A stretch of 64,000 nt of DNA from Vibrio cholerae (lineage in GTDB: Bacteria > Actinomycetota > Actinomycetes > Actinomycetales > Micrococcaceae). Location of the stretch: NCBI GenBank assembly GCA_009728235.1, contig WNZI01000003.1, forward strand, positions 1 to 64,000. The letters run 5' to 3'. A program made the position numbers and the translations under genes. Shown in pieces: positions 17,105 to 24,959 of the stretch (its first letter is position 1; every line of letters begins with the position of its first letter). The notes under the pieces were generated by a model. The model was not told the DNA's origin. It saw only the letters and a list, made by a program, of their open reading frames with translations, and did no database searches.

Positions 17105-17401
17105 GTGTCCCTGATGGCCTCGGTGACCGTGCTGATTCCGACACTCCTGCAGGCCTACCTGGACGGGCGGAGCGAGGTCGTTCTGAGCGTCCCCGACGAC
17201 GGCGACGTGGCTGCTCTCCTCGACCGCCTGGTCGAGGGGCGCCCGCTGCTCGCCCAGCGGATCCGGGAGGAGACGGGATCCCTGCGGCGCTACGTGAACA
17301 TCTACGTGGACGGGGAGGACGTGCGCCGGTTGGACGAACTCCGTACTGCGGTACCGGCCGGGGCGAACGTCATGATCATCCAGTCCGTCGCCGGAGGCTA
17401 G
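17105..17401 (+). CDS. MoaD/ThiS-like beta-grasp protein
   Basis: 98 residues from GTG at 17105 (an ATG at 17114 is also possible). Ubiquitin-like pattern: beta strand 'ASVTVLIPTLLQAYL', 'LLDRLVEGRPLLAQRI', 'LRRYVNIYVDGEDVR', and a C-terminal Gly-Gly ('MIIQSVAGG') at the very end. Family members are adenylated at this diglycine and then carry sulfur. No E1-like, MoaE or ThiG gene is nearby; the only partner is the BNR protein. Its true biochemical role is open. Confidence 0.82.
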   Translation: MSLMASVTVLIPTLLQAYLDGRSEVVLSVPDDGDVAALLDRLVEGRPLLAQRIREETGSLRRYVNIYVDGEDVRRLDELRTAVPAGANVMIIQSVAGG

Positions 17402-17444
17402 GCGCGGGCCGGAAGCTTCGCCCGCCCATGTAGCCCTTGTGCGG

Positions 17445-17457
17445 ATTGTTGAACAAT
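17445..17457. promoter_or_regulatory. Operator ATTGTT-G-AACAAT before the Nramp-like gene
   Basis: A perfect 6-1-6 palindrome, AT-rich in GC-rich DNA, 65 bp before the transporter start. The same palindrome (C at the centre) precedes the pxpA operon at 22923-22935, so both are probably controlled by the GntR regulator encoded at 19768-20466. Confidence 0.7.
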
Positions 17458-17473
17458 CTGTAGACTCCGGTTC

Positions 17474-17497
17474 CAGGAGTGACACCCGTCACTCCTG
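17474..17497 (+). promoter_or_regulatory. Perfect leader hairpin before the Nramp-like gene
   Basis: A 10-bp stem (17474-17483 with 17488-17497) and 4-nt loop end 24 bp before the ATG at 17522. It may be a second operator or an RNA structure affecting initiation; there is no evidence to choose. Confidence 0.45.
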
Positions 17498-17521
17498 CAC
17501 TCCTGAGATGGCGGGAATACC

Positions 17522-18742
17522 ATGGCGACCAGGGCCGGACAGAAGACACCGAGGGCATCGCGGCCTGAGCGGGGCGCACTGCTGGGAGCCATGTTCCTCA
17601 TGGCGACCAGCGCCGTCGGACCAGGGTTCATCACCCAGACCACCACCTTCACCGTCACCCTCGGAGCGGCCTTCGCCTTCGCGATCCTGGTGTCCATCCT
17701 CGTCGACATCGCGGTCCAGCTGAATGTATGGCGCGTGATCGGCGTCTCTGGACGTCGGGCCCAGGAACTGGGCAACCTCGTGCTGCCCGGCGTCGGCTGG
17801 TTCCTGGCCGTCCTGATCTTCCTCGGCGGCATGGTCTTCAACATCGGCAACACGGCAGGTGCGGGCCTCGGCATGAACGCGATGCTCGGCGTCGACCCGA
17901 CCACGGGTGGTGTGGTCTCCGCCGTCATCGCCATCGCCGTGTTCCTCATCAAGCGTGCCGGAGCCGCCCTGGACCGCATCGTCGTCGTCCTGGGAGCGCT
18001 GATGATCCTCCTGACCGGCTATGTCGCGATCGTCTCGCAGCCTCCGGTAGGTCTGGCCATCAGGAATGCGGTGATCCCCGACCAGATCGATGTCCTGGTC
18101 ATCACCACGCTCATCGGCGGCACCATCGGCGGATACATCACCTACGCCGGGGCGCACCGCATGCTGGACTCGGGCGTCGTCGGCCCCGCGAACGTCGGAC
18201 AGATCACGAAGAGTTCGGTGCTCGGCATCATCGTCACCGGGATCATCCGGATCCTGCTGTTCCTCGCGATCCTCGGCGTCGTCGCCGGTGGTGCCGAACT
18301 CGCCAGCCAGAACGAGGCGGCGGAAGCCTTCCAGATCGCGGCCGGCGAGGTAGGGCTCCGGCTCTTCGGAATCATCCTGTGGGCGGCCTCCATCACCTCC
18401 GTGATCGGGGCGGCCTACACCTCGATCTCCTTCGTGACCTCGGCGAAGACCGCTCCGCGACGCCGCAACCTCTACACCTGCGCCTTCATCGCGGTGTCGG
18501 CCCTGATCTACCTGCTGGCCGGCCAGGCGCCCACGACGCTCCTCATCGCCGCGGGAGCCGTGAACGGACTGATCCTCCCGGTAGGTTTCGCAGTGATCCT
18601 GTGGGTGGCGTGGCGCAGACGGGATCTCCTCGGCGGCTACGTCTATCCGGTGTGGCTCCTGGTGGTGGGGGTCCTCGCCTGGCTGCTCACGCTCTTCCTC
18701 GGGTACCAGTCGCTGAGCGGCCTCGCCAGGCTGTGGGTGTAG
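17522..18742 (+). CDS. Nramp-related transporter (YcsG type) of the 5-oxoproline regulon
   Basis: 406 residues, about eleven membrane segments. It has the Nramp start 'SAVGPGFI', but helix 1 continues 'TQTTTF' where metal transporters have DPGN, and the helix-6 region reads 'GGYITYAGAHRML' without the MPH motif. Loss of both metal-binding motifs argues against Mn2+/Fe2+ transport. In Bacillus the related YcsG is encoded with pxpA/kipI/kipA homologues. Here the gene shares its operator palindrome with pxpA, so uptake of 5-oxoproline or a related organic substrate is inferred. Confidence 0.82.
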   Translation: MATRAGQKTPRASRPERGALLGAMFLMATSAVGPGFITQTTTFTVTLGAAFAFAILVSILVDIAVQLNVWRVIGVSGRRAQELGNLVLPGVGWFLAVLIFLGGMVFNIGNTAGAGLGMNAMLGVDPTTGGVVSAVIAIAVFLIKRAGAALDRIVVVLGALMILLTGYVAIVSQPPVGLAIRNAVIPDQIDVLVITTLIGGTIGGYITYAGAHRMLDSGVVGPANVGQITKSSVLGIIVTGIIRILLFLAILGVVAGGAELASQNEAAEAFQIAAGEVGLRLFGIILWAASITSVIGAAYTSISFVTSAKTAPRRRNLYTCAFIAVSALIYLLAGQAPTTLLIAAGAVNGLILPVGFAVILWVAWRRRDLLGGYVYPVWLLVVGVLAWLLTLFLGYQSLSGLARLWV

Positions 18743-18786
18743 GGCTGTCCACGGGCCCGCAGTGGCGACGACGGTTGCGATGCGGC

Positions 18787-19155
18787 CTACGGCAGGCGCA
18801 GGACGTCCGCCCGCACCGGGGCGCCCTCCGGTCCGAGAGGGGTGATGCCACGGACTCGTGCCCAGCAGGTGAGTTCCTCGATGATGGCCTGCGATACTCC
18901 CGACCAACGCGCATACGGCAGCACGTAGAGGGAGTCGATGACCGCTCTGACCTGATCGACATGCCGGAGGCCACCGCAGCCCACCGGCTGTCCCGTCGCC
19001 AGTTCGTAGGTGATCAGGAAGACAGCGATACCCGTTCCGTCGTCGGGCGGCGCGGTCCCGGCCCGCCCGCGGTCGGTCTCGGCAGAGAGAGCCTCCCGCA
19101 GCCCTACTGCCACCGGGTTGGTCCAGGGGACCTGCCTGACCCTCAGTGACTGCAC
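18787..19155 (-). CDS. GNAT-like acetyltransferase, short
   Basis: 122 residues from the GTG at 19155, chosen because AGGAGG precedes it at good spacing. GNAT core: 'FLITYELATGQPVGCGGLRH', 'AVIDSLYVLPYARWSGVSQAIIEEL'. The acetyl-CoA loop (usually R-x-x-G-x-G/A) is here 'RWSGVS', partly degenerate, and the usual final part with the F/LY-x-x-x-GY strand is missing. It may be a truncated enzyme. It converges on the Nramp-like gene. Confidence 0.65.
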   Translation of the reverse strand: MQSLRVRQVPWTNPVAVGLREALSAETDRGRAGTAPPDDGTGIAVFLITYELATGQPVGCGGLRHVDQVRAVIDSLYVLPYARWSGVSQAIIEELTCWARVRGITPLGPEGAPVRADVLRLP

Positions 19156-19414
19156 GGTGGCCTCCTGGAGAAGTGGTGGAGCACCCAACGCTACGGAGTC
19201 ACGGTTTCGGCAGCATTTCCGTCCTCGAAATTCCAGGTGCACCCCGCTCCGCTTCCGGAACCCACGGCCGCGAGCCGGCGGACGATCGGTCCTCCACCGC
19301 GGATCGGTCTCCGCCTCCGGCGTCAAGCCCGCTGATACCGCCCCGGATGTCGGTGTCCTCTGATCTAATGCACAGGATGGGGAGCAGACGAACGACACCG
19401 GACGAGCCCCGCCC

Positions 19415-19729
19415 ATGACGGACGACGGCGGAGGACCGGTAGTGCGAAGGAACGTCCGCTTCGCGCTCGACGGGGTGGACTACGAGGTGGAGCTCGCGGC
19501 CGAGGATGCGGAGAGGCTCAGGTCGATCCTGGCACCCTACGCGGACAAGGGCCGCCGGATCACCGGACGCCGCGCCCGGGACGAGCGGACCGGCTCCGCC
19601 GGCCCTGATCCGTCGACGAGCGAGGAGCGCCTGCGTATCCGGAGGTGGGCGGAGGACAACGGGCTGGGGGCGAGTTCCAGGGGGCGGATCGCCCGATCCG
19701 TGATCGACGCCTACAACGCGAGGCACTGA
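19415..19729 (+). CDS. Second, divergent Lsr2 paralogue
   Basis: 104 residues. It matches Lsr2 from 'VRFALDGVDYEVEL' to the DNA-binding end 'SSRGRIARSVIDAYNARH', keeping the R-G-R minor-groove hook. The first strand and linker of the dimerisation domain ('VQVELVDDLTG' in the other copy) are replaced by a short Gly/Asp/Arg stretch, and the central linker is Arg- and Gly-rich. It could form mixed oligomers with Lsr2 or act as an antagonist. It converges on the GntR gene. Confidence 0.88.
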   Translation: MTDDGGGPVVRRNVRFALDGVDYEVELAAEDAERLRSILAPYADKGRRITGRRARDERTGSAGPDPSTSEERLRIRRWAEDNGLGASSRGRIARSVIDAYNARH

Positions 19730-19767
19730 GCCGCACCGGGGCGAAGGGGCCGGGGCGCCGGCGGGCG

Positions 19768-20466
19768 TCAGACGTGCCGCACGGAGATCGCCGACAGCAG
19801 TTGCGCCTCGGCCCGGTCGAGGTAGTTGCGCATCCCCTCCGCGGCGGCATCCGCCCGTCCCTCCTGGACCAGGGCGAGAATCCCCGCGTTCGCCTCGACG
19901 TAGGGTGCATGGAAGGACGGGTCGTCGCCCATCCCGTGGAAGACCAGCCGCATCTCGGCAAGGACCTCGGACATCATGGCGTCGAACCGCACGCTCCCGG
20001 CGCGTGCGACGACGCCCTGGTGGAAGTCCTGGTTCGCCCCTGCCATGGCCGGGACGTCTCCGGCTTCGCGAGCAGCACGGGCGCGGGCGATCACGCCCTC
20101 CAGCAGGGCATCACCGCCGGGAGCCACGGCAGCACTGCCCCAGCGGAGAGCAGCGGGCTCGAGGTACCTGCGCACCCGGTAGATCTCGCGAACGTCATCG
20201 GCGGAGGGCCGGGCGACGAAGACCCCCCGGTTGGGGACGCGCGTCACGATGTTCTCGCCGGCGAGCATCGCGAAGGCCTCGCGCAGGGTGTTGCGGGAGA
20301 CGCCGAGCGCCGAGCAGAGCGCTTCCTCGAGCAGCTTGGTGCCGGGCGGGAGGTCTCCTGCGGAGATGCGTGTCCGCAGTGCTCCCGCGACCCACTGCCC
20401 GGTATGGGCGTGGCGCGCTCCGCTGGACAGCGACCTCAGGGCTGCGAGGGCGTCATCGAACGTCAT
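19768..20466 (-). CDS. GntR family regulator, FadR/FCD subfamily
   Basis: 232 residues from the ATG at 20466. N-terminal winged helix ('LRTRISAGDLPPGTKLLEEAL', 'LGVSRNTLREAFAMLAGENI', 'NRGVFVA'), then an FCD effector domain with metal-ligand-like residues ('HQGVVARAG', 'HAPYVEANAGIL'). It lies 91 bp downstream of the pxpBC fusion in the same direction and is the probable regulator of the pxp operon and of the Nramp-like gene, acting on ATTGTTnAACAAT. FadR-type regulators bind such short AT-rich palindromes and are released by organic acids. Confidence 0.88.
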   Translation of the reverse strand: MTFDDALAALRSLSSGARHAHTGQWVAGALRTRISAGDLPPGTKLLEEALCSALGVSRNTLREAFAMLAGENIVTRVPNRGVFVARPSADDVREIYRVRRYLEPAALRWGSAAVAPGGDALLEGVIARARAAREAGDVPAMAGANQDFHQGVVARAGSVRFDAMMSEVLAEMRLVFHGMGDDPSFHAPYVEANAGILALVQEGRADAAAEGMRNYLDRAEAQLLSAISVRHV

Positions 20467-20557
20467 GGGACCCAGCGTAACCGCGCCGCCTGGCGGGCAC
20501 TCGCCTCCGGCGCCCCAGGGCGTCGCCACCGGGCATGCCGTTCGGGATCCGGGCGGG

Positions 20558-22138
20558 TCAGGTGCGGAAGCGGACCACGGCCCCGGGCGGTAGTTGCGCG
20601 GCGCGGTCGAGGTCTGCAGCAACGACGACGGCGACGACCGGGTACCCTCCCGTGACGGGATGGTCGGCGAGGAACAGGACCGGCAGCCCGGACGGCGGCA
20701 CCTGCAGGGCGCCGCTCACCGTTCCCTCACTCGGCAGTTCCCCCTCGAATCCTCGAGCGAGGGGCGGTCCGTCGAATCTCAGTCCGATCCTGTTGGACTG
20801 GGCGGTCACGGTCCACTCCGCGCCGCACAGGCGGGACACCGCGTCGTCCTCGAACCAGTCCTCGCGCGGACCGGGTATCACGCGGAGGACCTCCGGGGCC
20901 CTCGCGCGGCGAGGGGTCTCGGGCTCCCCCACCGTCGACCCCACCGGTGGTGTGCCGATCCCGAGGCGCGAGCCCGCGGCCAGCACCGGCGGACCGAGAC
21001 CGGACATGGAGTCGGTGGACCGGCTGCCGAGCACCTCCTCGACGTCGAATCCGCCGCGGACGGCTGTGTAGGCGCGCAGCCCCGACGACGGCGCGGACTG
21101 CGTGAGGACCTCGCCGTCGCGCAGGAGGAACGGGGCACACAGATCAGGCTCCCGCTCGCGGCCGTCTCCCATCGAGATGGTCAGCTCCACCTCGGCTCCG
21201 GTGACCGCGAGCACCAGATCCTCCGCGGCTTCGAGGGCGAGCCCGCCGTTGAGACTCTCGATGGCGGCTGAGCCTGCGCTGTTGCCCACGAGCCGGTTCG
21301 CCTGCCGCAGGGCGGCACGGTCGAGCGCACCGGCTCCCGCCACTCCCAGTGCCATCAGTCCGGGCCGGCCCAGATCCTGCAGCGAGCTGTACAGCCCGGG
21401 GGCGACGACGGTCAGCCCCGCTCCGGCGCCTGTCCCGTCGGGCGCCATTCCGACGTCGGCTTCGACCGCGCGGAGCGCGATCAGCTCGCGGACGGCGGTG
21501 AACCGGATCCTGTTACCGGGCCGGATGAGCGCGGGCTCCGCCCGTCGGGTATCCCACAGGACGGCATCGGTGTGGCCGATCAGTTGCCAGCCCCCGGGTG
21601 ACTCGCGCGGATAGACGGCGGAGAAGGCTCCGGCGAGAGCGACGGCGCCGGCAGGCACCGCCGTGCGGGGTGAGGCGCGCCTCGGTACCTCCAGCCGCGG
21701 GTCGCCACCGGTGAGGTAGGCGAACCCGGGCGCGAAGCCCCCGAAGGCAGCGATCCAGCGGGATTCCGTGTGGGCCGCGACCACGGCCTCCTCGCTCATC
21801 CCCGTGAGGGTCGACACTTCGGCCAGGTCGGCGCCGTCGTACTGCACCTCGATCGCGACGAGCGCGTCCTCCTGCTCGACGGGCACGGACGGATCGATCA
21901 GGCGGAGTCGGGCAGCGAGGGCTTCGACCTGCCGCACCTCCCGCACCGTGACGAGAACCGTGGTGGCAGCGGCGACCACGTCCACCTGCCCCTCGGCCGG
22001 GTCCGCCTGCAGTTGCGCCTGGACGCTGAGGACCTCCGCAAGCCCGGGCAGCTCGACGAGCAGACCGTGGTCACCCACCGGCCGCACCGTCAAGGCGCCC
22101 GCCTGCTCCGGACCGCCCTCAGGCGAAAGCGCCGACAC
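20558..22138 (-). CDS. pxpBC: Fused 5-oxoprolinase subunits PxpB-PxpC (KipI-KipA)
   Basis: About 526 residues if the GTG at 22138 is used (it overlaps the pxpA end by 20 bp); GTG at 22087 is an alternative. Residues 1-220 are PxpB/KipI ('[15 protein letters not shown]', '[13 protein letters not shown]', '[17 protein letters not shown]'), residues 235-526 PxpC/KipA ('[23 protein letters not shown]', '[10 protein letters not shown]'). With PxpA they form the ATP-dependent 5-oxoprolinase that converts 5-oxoproline to glutamate. The fusion mirrors the C-terminal half of urea amidolyase. It lies between pxpA and the GntR gene, all on the minus strand. Confidence 0.88.
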   Translation of the reverse strand: MSALSPEGGPEQAGALTVRPVGDHGLLVELPGLAEVLSVQAQLQADPAEGQVDVVAAATTVLVTVREVRQVEALAARLRLIDPSVPVEQEDALVAIEVQYDGADLAEVSTLTGMSEEAVVAAHTESRWIAAFGGFAPGFAYLTGGDPRLEVPRRASPRTAVPAGAVALAGAFSAVYPRESPGGWQLIGHTDAVLWDTRRAEPALIRPGNRIRFTAVRELIALRAVEADVGMAPDGTGAGAGLTVVAPGLYSSLQDLGRPGLMALGVAGAGALDRAALRQANRLVGNSAGSAAIESLNGGLALEAAEDLVLAVTGAEVELTISMGDGREREPDLCAPFLLRDGEVLTQSAPSSGLRAYTAVRGGFDVEEVLGSRSTDSMSGLGPPVLAAGSRLGIGTPPVGSTVGEPETPRRARAPEVLRVIPGPREDWFEDDAVSRLCGAEWTVTAQSNRIGLRFDGPPLARGFEGELPSEGTVSGALQVPPSGLPVLFLADHPVTGGYPVVAVVVAADLDRAAQLPPGAVVRFRT

Positions 22139-22874
22139 GCACACCCGCTGACACCAGTGCGCGGCGCACCGCGGCCGCCATCGCGACGGCGCCCGGGGTG
22201 TCACCGTGCACGCAGATACTCTCGGCAGCGATCCGGATGCGTGATCCGTCGGTCGCCACCACCTCTCCGTCCATCGCCATCCGCAGGACGTGCTCGACGA
22301 CGGCGGACTCCTGGTGCAGTACGGCGCCGTCCTCGCGCCGTGGCACCAGGGCGCCGTCCGGCCGGTAGGCGCGGTCGGCGAACGCCTCGACGACCGTGCG
22401 CAGTCCGACCGCTCGCGCTTCGGCCTCGATGACGGTGTTCGGCAGCACCAGCAGCGGGAGGGTGTCGTCGACCTCCTGTACCGCCCGGACCACGGCGCGG
22501 GCCTGGTGCTCATGCACCGCGATGGTGTTGTACAGGGCGCCGTGCGGTTTGACGTACGTGATGGTCGTGCCCGCCGAGCGCGCGAGTGCCTGCAGCGCGC
22601 CGATCTGGTAGACGACGTCGTTCGTCAGCTCGCCCGGTTCCACGTCGATGAAGCGTCGGCCGAAACCGGCGAGGTCGCGGTAGCCGGGGTGAGCGCCTAC
22701 GGCCACGCCGGCCGCGGCTGCGTCGGCACAGGTGGCCCGGATGCCGGTCGGGTCTCCGGCGTGGAAACCGCACGCCACGTTCGCGCTCGAGACCGATTCC
22801 AGGATTCGCGCGTCGTCACCGAAGCTCCAGTTCCCGAAGGATTCCCCGACGTCGCTGTTCAGGTCGATCGTCAC
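22119..22874 (-). CDS. pxpA: 5-oxoprolinase subunit PxpA (LamB/YcsF family)
   Basis: 251 residues from the GTG at 22874, placed by GGAGG just upstream and by the conserved start '[15 protein letters not shown]'. Further signatures: '[13 protein letters not shown]', 'VGAHPGYRD', '[10 protein letters not shown]', '[10 protein letters not shown]'. These supply the catalytic residues of this TIM-barrel-like enzyme. First gene of the pxp operon; the operator palindrome ends 49 bp upstream. Cytosolic; recovers glutamate from 5-oxoproline, a damage and turnover product. Confidence 0.92.
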   Translation of the reverse strand: MTIDLNSDVGESFGNWSFGDDARILESVSSANVACGFHAGDPTGIRATCADAAAAGVAVGAHPGYRDLAGFGRRFIDVEPGELTNDVVYQIGALQALARSAGTTITYVKPHGALYNTIAVHEHQARAVVRAVQEVDDTLPLLVLPNTVIEAEARAVGLRTVVEAFADRAYRPDGALVPRREDGAVLHQESAVVEHVLRMAMDGEVVATDGSRIRIAAESICVHGDTPGAVAMAAAVRRALVSAGVRVGAFA

Positions 22875-22922
22875 TGGAACCTCCATCTCAGGGTGCCTAT
22901 CCAGCATGCCCGACCCGGAGTG

Positions 22923-22935
22923 ATTGTTCAACAAT
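22923..22935. promoter_or_regulatory. Operator ATTGTT-C-AACAAT before pxpA
   Basis: A perfect 6-1-6 palindrome 48 bp before the pxpA start and 20 bp beyond the stop of the CDGSH gene. It matches the site at 17445-17457. Confidence 0.7.
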
Positions 22936-22955
22936 GAAGCGGCGAGTTCCGGCGC

Positions 22956-23207
22956 TCACGGTTCGGATCGGAAGCCGGTGAGTTTGTGTGAACCGTCGCA
23001 GTAGGGCTTTATGGCCGAGGCACCGCAGCGGCAGAGCGCCACCGTCCTGCGCGTTCGGGGCAGTTCCTGGCCGTCGGACCCGAGCAGTTCGAAATCACCG
23101 CGGATCAGCAGCGGGCCGTCGGTGCATGCGACCACGCTGACCGGCGGATCTGAAGCACTTCTCAGACCTCTGTCGGCGGGTTCGGACGGCGTCGCATCGG
23201 AGGTCAC
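22956..23207 (-). CDS. CDGSH iron-sulfur domain protein
   Basis: 83 residues; the GTG start overlaps the preceding stop by 4 bp. The single CDGSH motif is complete: Cys-x-Cys in 'LCRCGAS', then 'KPYCDGSHKLTGF', giving the 3-Cys/1-His ligands of a labile 2Fe-2S cluster. The N-terminal 25 residues are disordered-looking. Coupling to the oxidase gene suggests electron supply to, or redox sensing for, that enzyme. Confidence 0.9.
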   Translation of the reverse strand: MTSDATPSEPADRGLRSASDPPVSVVACTDGPLLIRGDFELLGSDGQELPRTRRTVALCRCGASAIKPYCDGSHKLTGFRSEP

Positions 23208-24241
23208 CGCGACATCGCTTCCGCCGGAAGCAGCGATGACGCACCCGCGTCCCAGGCCGCCATGATGTGGGCGGTCATGAGGGCGTCGACGGCCAGCCCT
23301 GCAGCGGCACCGAACAGGACGTCCTCCAGCAGCCGTGGATCGGACTCGACAAGCCCTCCGGCCATGTCCCGCCCGGCGATCTGCTCATGGACCGCGTCCG
23401 CCTCGACGTGCTCGTCGAAGTACTCGGTGACGTCCTCGCCGTACCCGAGCCGCCTGAAACCCCGCGCGTACAGGCCGTTCGGCCGCGACGAGGTCATTTC
23501 GTAAGCGGCCAGGTGACCGATGATCGCCCCCCGGAGCCGCCGGTTGAGTCCGAAGAGCGACATCAGGTTGTTGGCTGCCAGCGTGATAGCCGGTACCGCG
23601 TCGAGGTACGCCCCATAGGAGTCCTCCATGCCGATCCCCCGCATGGTGCGAGCGAAGAGGGCCGAGTGCATGCGCGCCGGCAGGCCGTTCCCGTACTCGT
23701 CCGCCTGGATCTCCACGAGAGCCGCCTTCGTCCGACCGGTGAGGCGCGGGATGGCCCAGGTGTGGGGGTCGGCCTCCTTCAGCTGGAAGACCGACTTGTG
23801 GATGACGAACTCGCGAAGGTGGTCCTTCGTCGCCGTCTTGGCGATGAACCGGGACATGCTCGGGCCGCCGGAGTCTTCGCCCGTCATCCGGAAGAGTTCC
23901 TCGCAGACGGCGGCGCTCGTCGGTGCCGGCAGGTCACCGAGGACGACATCCTTCCGGAGCCGGCGCTCGAAGGCCGCCTCTATCAGGTGCCGCACGCCGA
24001 TCAGTGCCGGATTCCACTCCCAGTCGTCACCCGCACCGTCGATGCCGCTGTAGTGCAGCTCGTAGAGGCAGAAGAGGGCAAGCTGGAGGTCGTCGTCGTG
24101 AAGGATGTCCGGGGTTTCCGCGACAGCCGCTTCGACGAGTACCTCGAGACGTGCGAGTGGACCCTGCTGGGACTCGACAGTGCCGGCAATGACGGCAAGG
24201 AGCAGTGAGCTGATCTCTCCGCGCGGGGAGGGCTGCTTCAT
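23204..24241 (-). CDS. Iron-containing redox enzyme, haem-oxygenase-like fold
   Basis: 345 residues from the ATG at 24241, which follows GAGG; ATG at 24259 lacks a ribosome site. The protein is helical with carboxylate/His motifs expected of the haem-oxygenase-like diiron group: 'CLYELHYSG', 'EIQADEYGNG', 'EYFDEHVEADAVHEQ'. Such proteins perform O2-dependent chemistry on small substrates. It is translationally coupled to the CDGSH protein. A TAAG-type element (24291-24302) lies in its promoter region. Substrate unknown. Confidence 0.8.
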   Translation of the reverse strand: MKQPSPRGEISSLLLAVIAGTVESQQGPLARLEVLVEAAVAETPDILHDDDLQLALFCLYELHYSGIDGAGDDWEWNPALIGVRHLIEAAFERRLRKDVVLGDLPAPTSAAVCEELFRMTGEDSGGPSMSRFIAKTATKDHLREFVIHKSVFQLKEADPHTWAIPRLTGRTKAALVEIQADEYGNGLPARMHSALFARTMRGIGMEDSYGAYLDAVPAITLAANNLMSLFGLNRRLRGAIIGHLAAYEMTSSRPNGLYARGFRRLGYGEDVTEYFDEHVEADAVHEQIAGRDMAGGLVESDPRLLEDVLFGAAAGLAVDALMTAHIMAAWDAGASSLLPAEAMSR

Positions 24242-24290
24242 CTCGAACCTCGTTCTCATCGGTGCGGCCGCGGGGCCCGGGCATCGACAC

Positions 24291-24302
24291 TAAGCCTACT
24301 TT
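24291..24302. promoter_or_regulatory. TAAG-N4-CTTA-type element, iron redox enzyme promoter
   Basis: TAAGCCTACTTT, 50 bp before the ATG at 24241. It matches 7 of the 8 fixed positions of the element shared by five intergenic regions of the 24-31 kb cluster. Confidence 0.55.
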
Positions 24303-24343
24303 GCTTCTGTTCATCGTGGAGAGGCTCCGGCCTGCACGCACGA

Positions 24344-24387
24344 CGACGCCGGACCGGCGGCACGTGAGTGCCGCCGGTCCGGCGTCG
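24344..24387 (-). terminator. Terminator of the Mn-catalase/DUF4383 unit
   Basis: A perfect 20-bp stem (24344-24363 with 24368-24387) and 4-nt loop, about 70 bp after the stop of the DUF4383 gene and before the promoter of the next unit. Confidence 0.85.
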
Positions 24388-24455
24388 ATTCTTCAGCTCG
24401 GCGGCATGGGTGCCACCGGTCGCCATCCGCCGCCCGCGCGGCGATGACCCTACGA

Positions 24456-24917
24456 TCAGGCGCGGTTGGCTTTCGCGCGGTTGTCGCGGGTCAGCAGCAG
24501 TGCGAGTGCGACCATCCCGACAGCGAGGAAGAAGTGCAGCCAGTTGTCCGCACTGTTCAGCGGGACGAAGTTGGCGGACGAGTCCTGACCGATCACGAGC
24601 CCGTAGATCCACAGGACGGCGTAGATGATGCCGCCGACCAGCAGGTAGTTCCGCGCTCCCGACACCGTCCTCGCCATCGCCAGGCCGGCGACACCGAACA
24701 GGAGGTGCACGATGTTGTGGAGGATCGACACCTGGAAGATCCCGAGCAGCATGGCCTCGGACTGGTGTCCGGCGAACTCCATGGTGTCGTAGTTCGACGT
24801 GATCCCCGGGATGAACCCGAGGATGCCGACCAACAGGAACACGATGCCCACTGCCTGGGCGGCCCGCTGGACCTTGGTGCGCCCGTTGTCCACGGTGCGA
24901 TTGTTCGTACTTGTCAT
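24456..24917 (-). CDS. DUF4383 membrane protein
   Basis: 153 residues, ATG with GGAGAT upstream. Four membrane segments, with the family pattern 'LLGIFQVSILHNIVHLLFGVAGLAMAR' and 'NYLLVGGIIYAVLWIYG', 'NWLHFFLAVGMVAL'. DUF4383 proteins are frequent next to stress and catalase genes in actinobacteria; function unknown. Only 42 bp separate it from the Mn-catalase gene, so they probably form one operon. Confidence 0.88.
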   Translation of the reverse strand: MTSTNNRTVDNGRTKVQRAAQAVGIVFLLVGILGFIPGITSNYDTMEFAGHQSEAMLLGIFQVSILHNIVHLLFGVAGLAMARTVSGARNYLLVGGIIYAVLWIYGLVIGQDSSANFVPLNSADNWLHFFLAVGMVALALLLTRDNRAKANRA

Positions 24918-24959
24918 GACGATCTCCTGTTCCTCGATAGGTGCGAGTAGTGCTGGTGG

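Noticed and set aside
17489-18907. 472-residue minus-strand frame over the Nramp-like gene
   Set aside because: Asp/Gly/His/Arg-rich shadow without any domain; the plus-strand frame encodes clear membrane helices.
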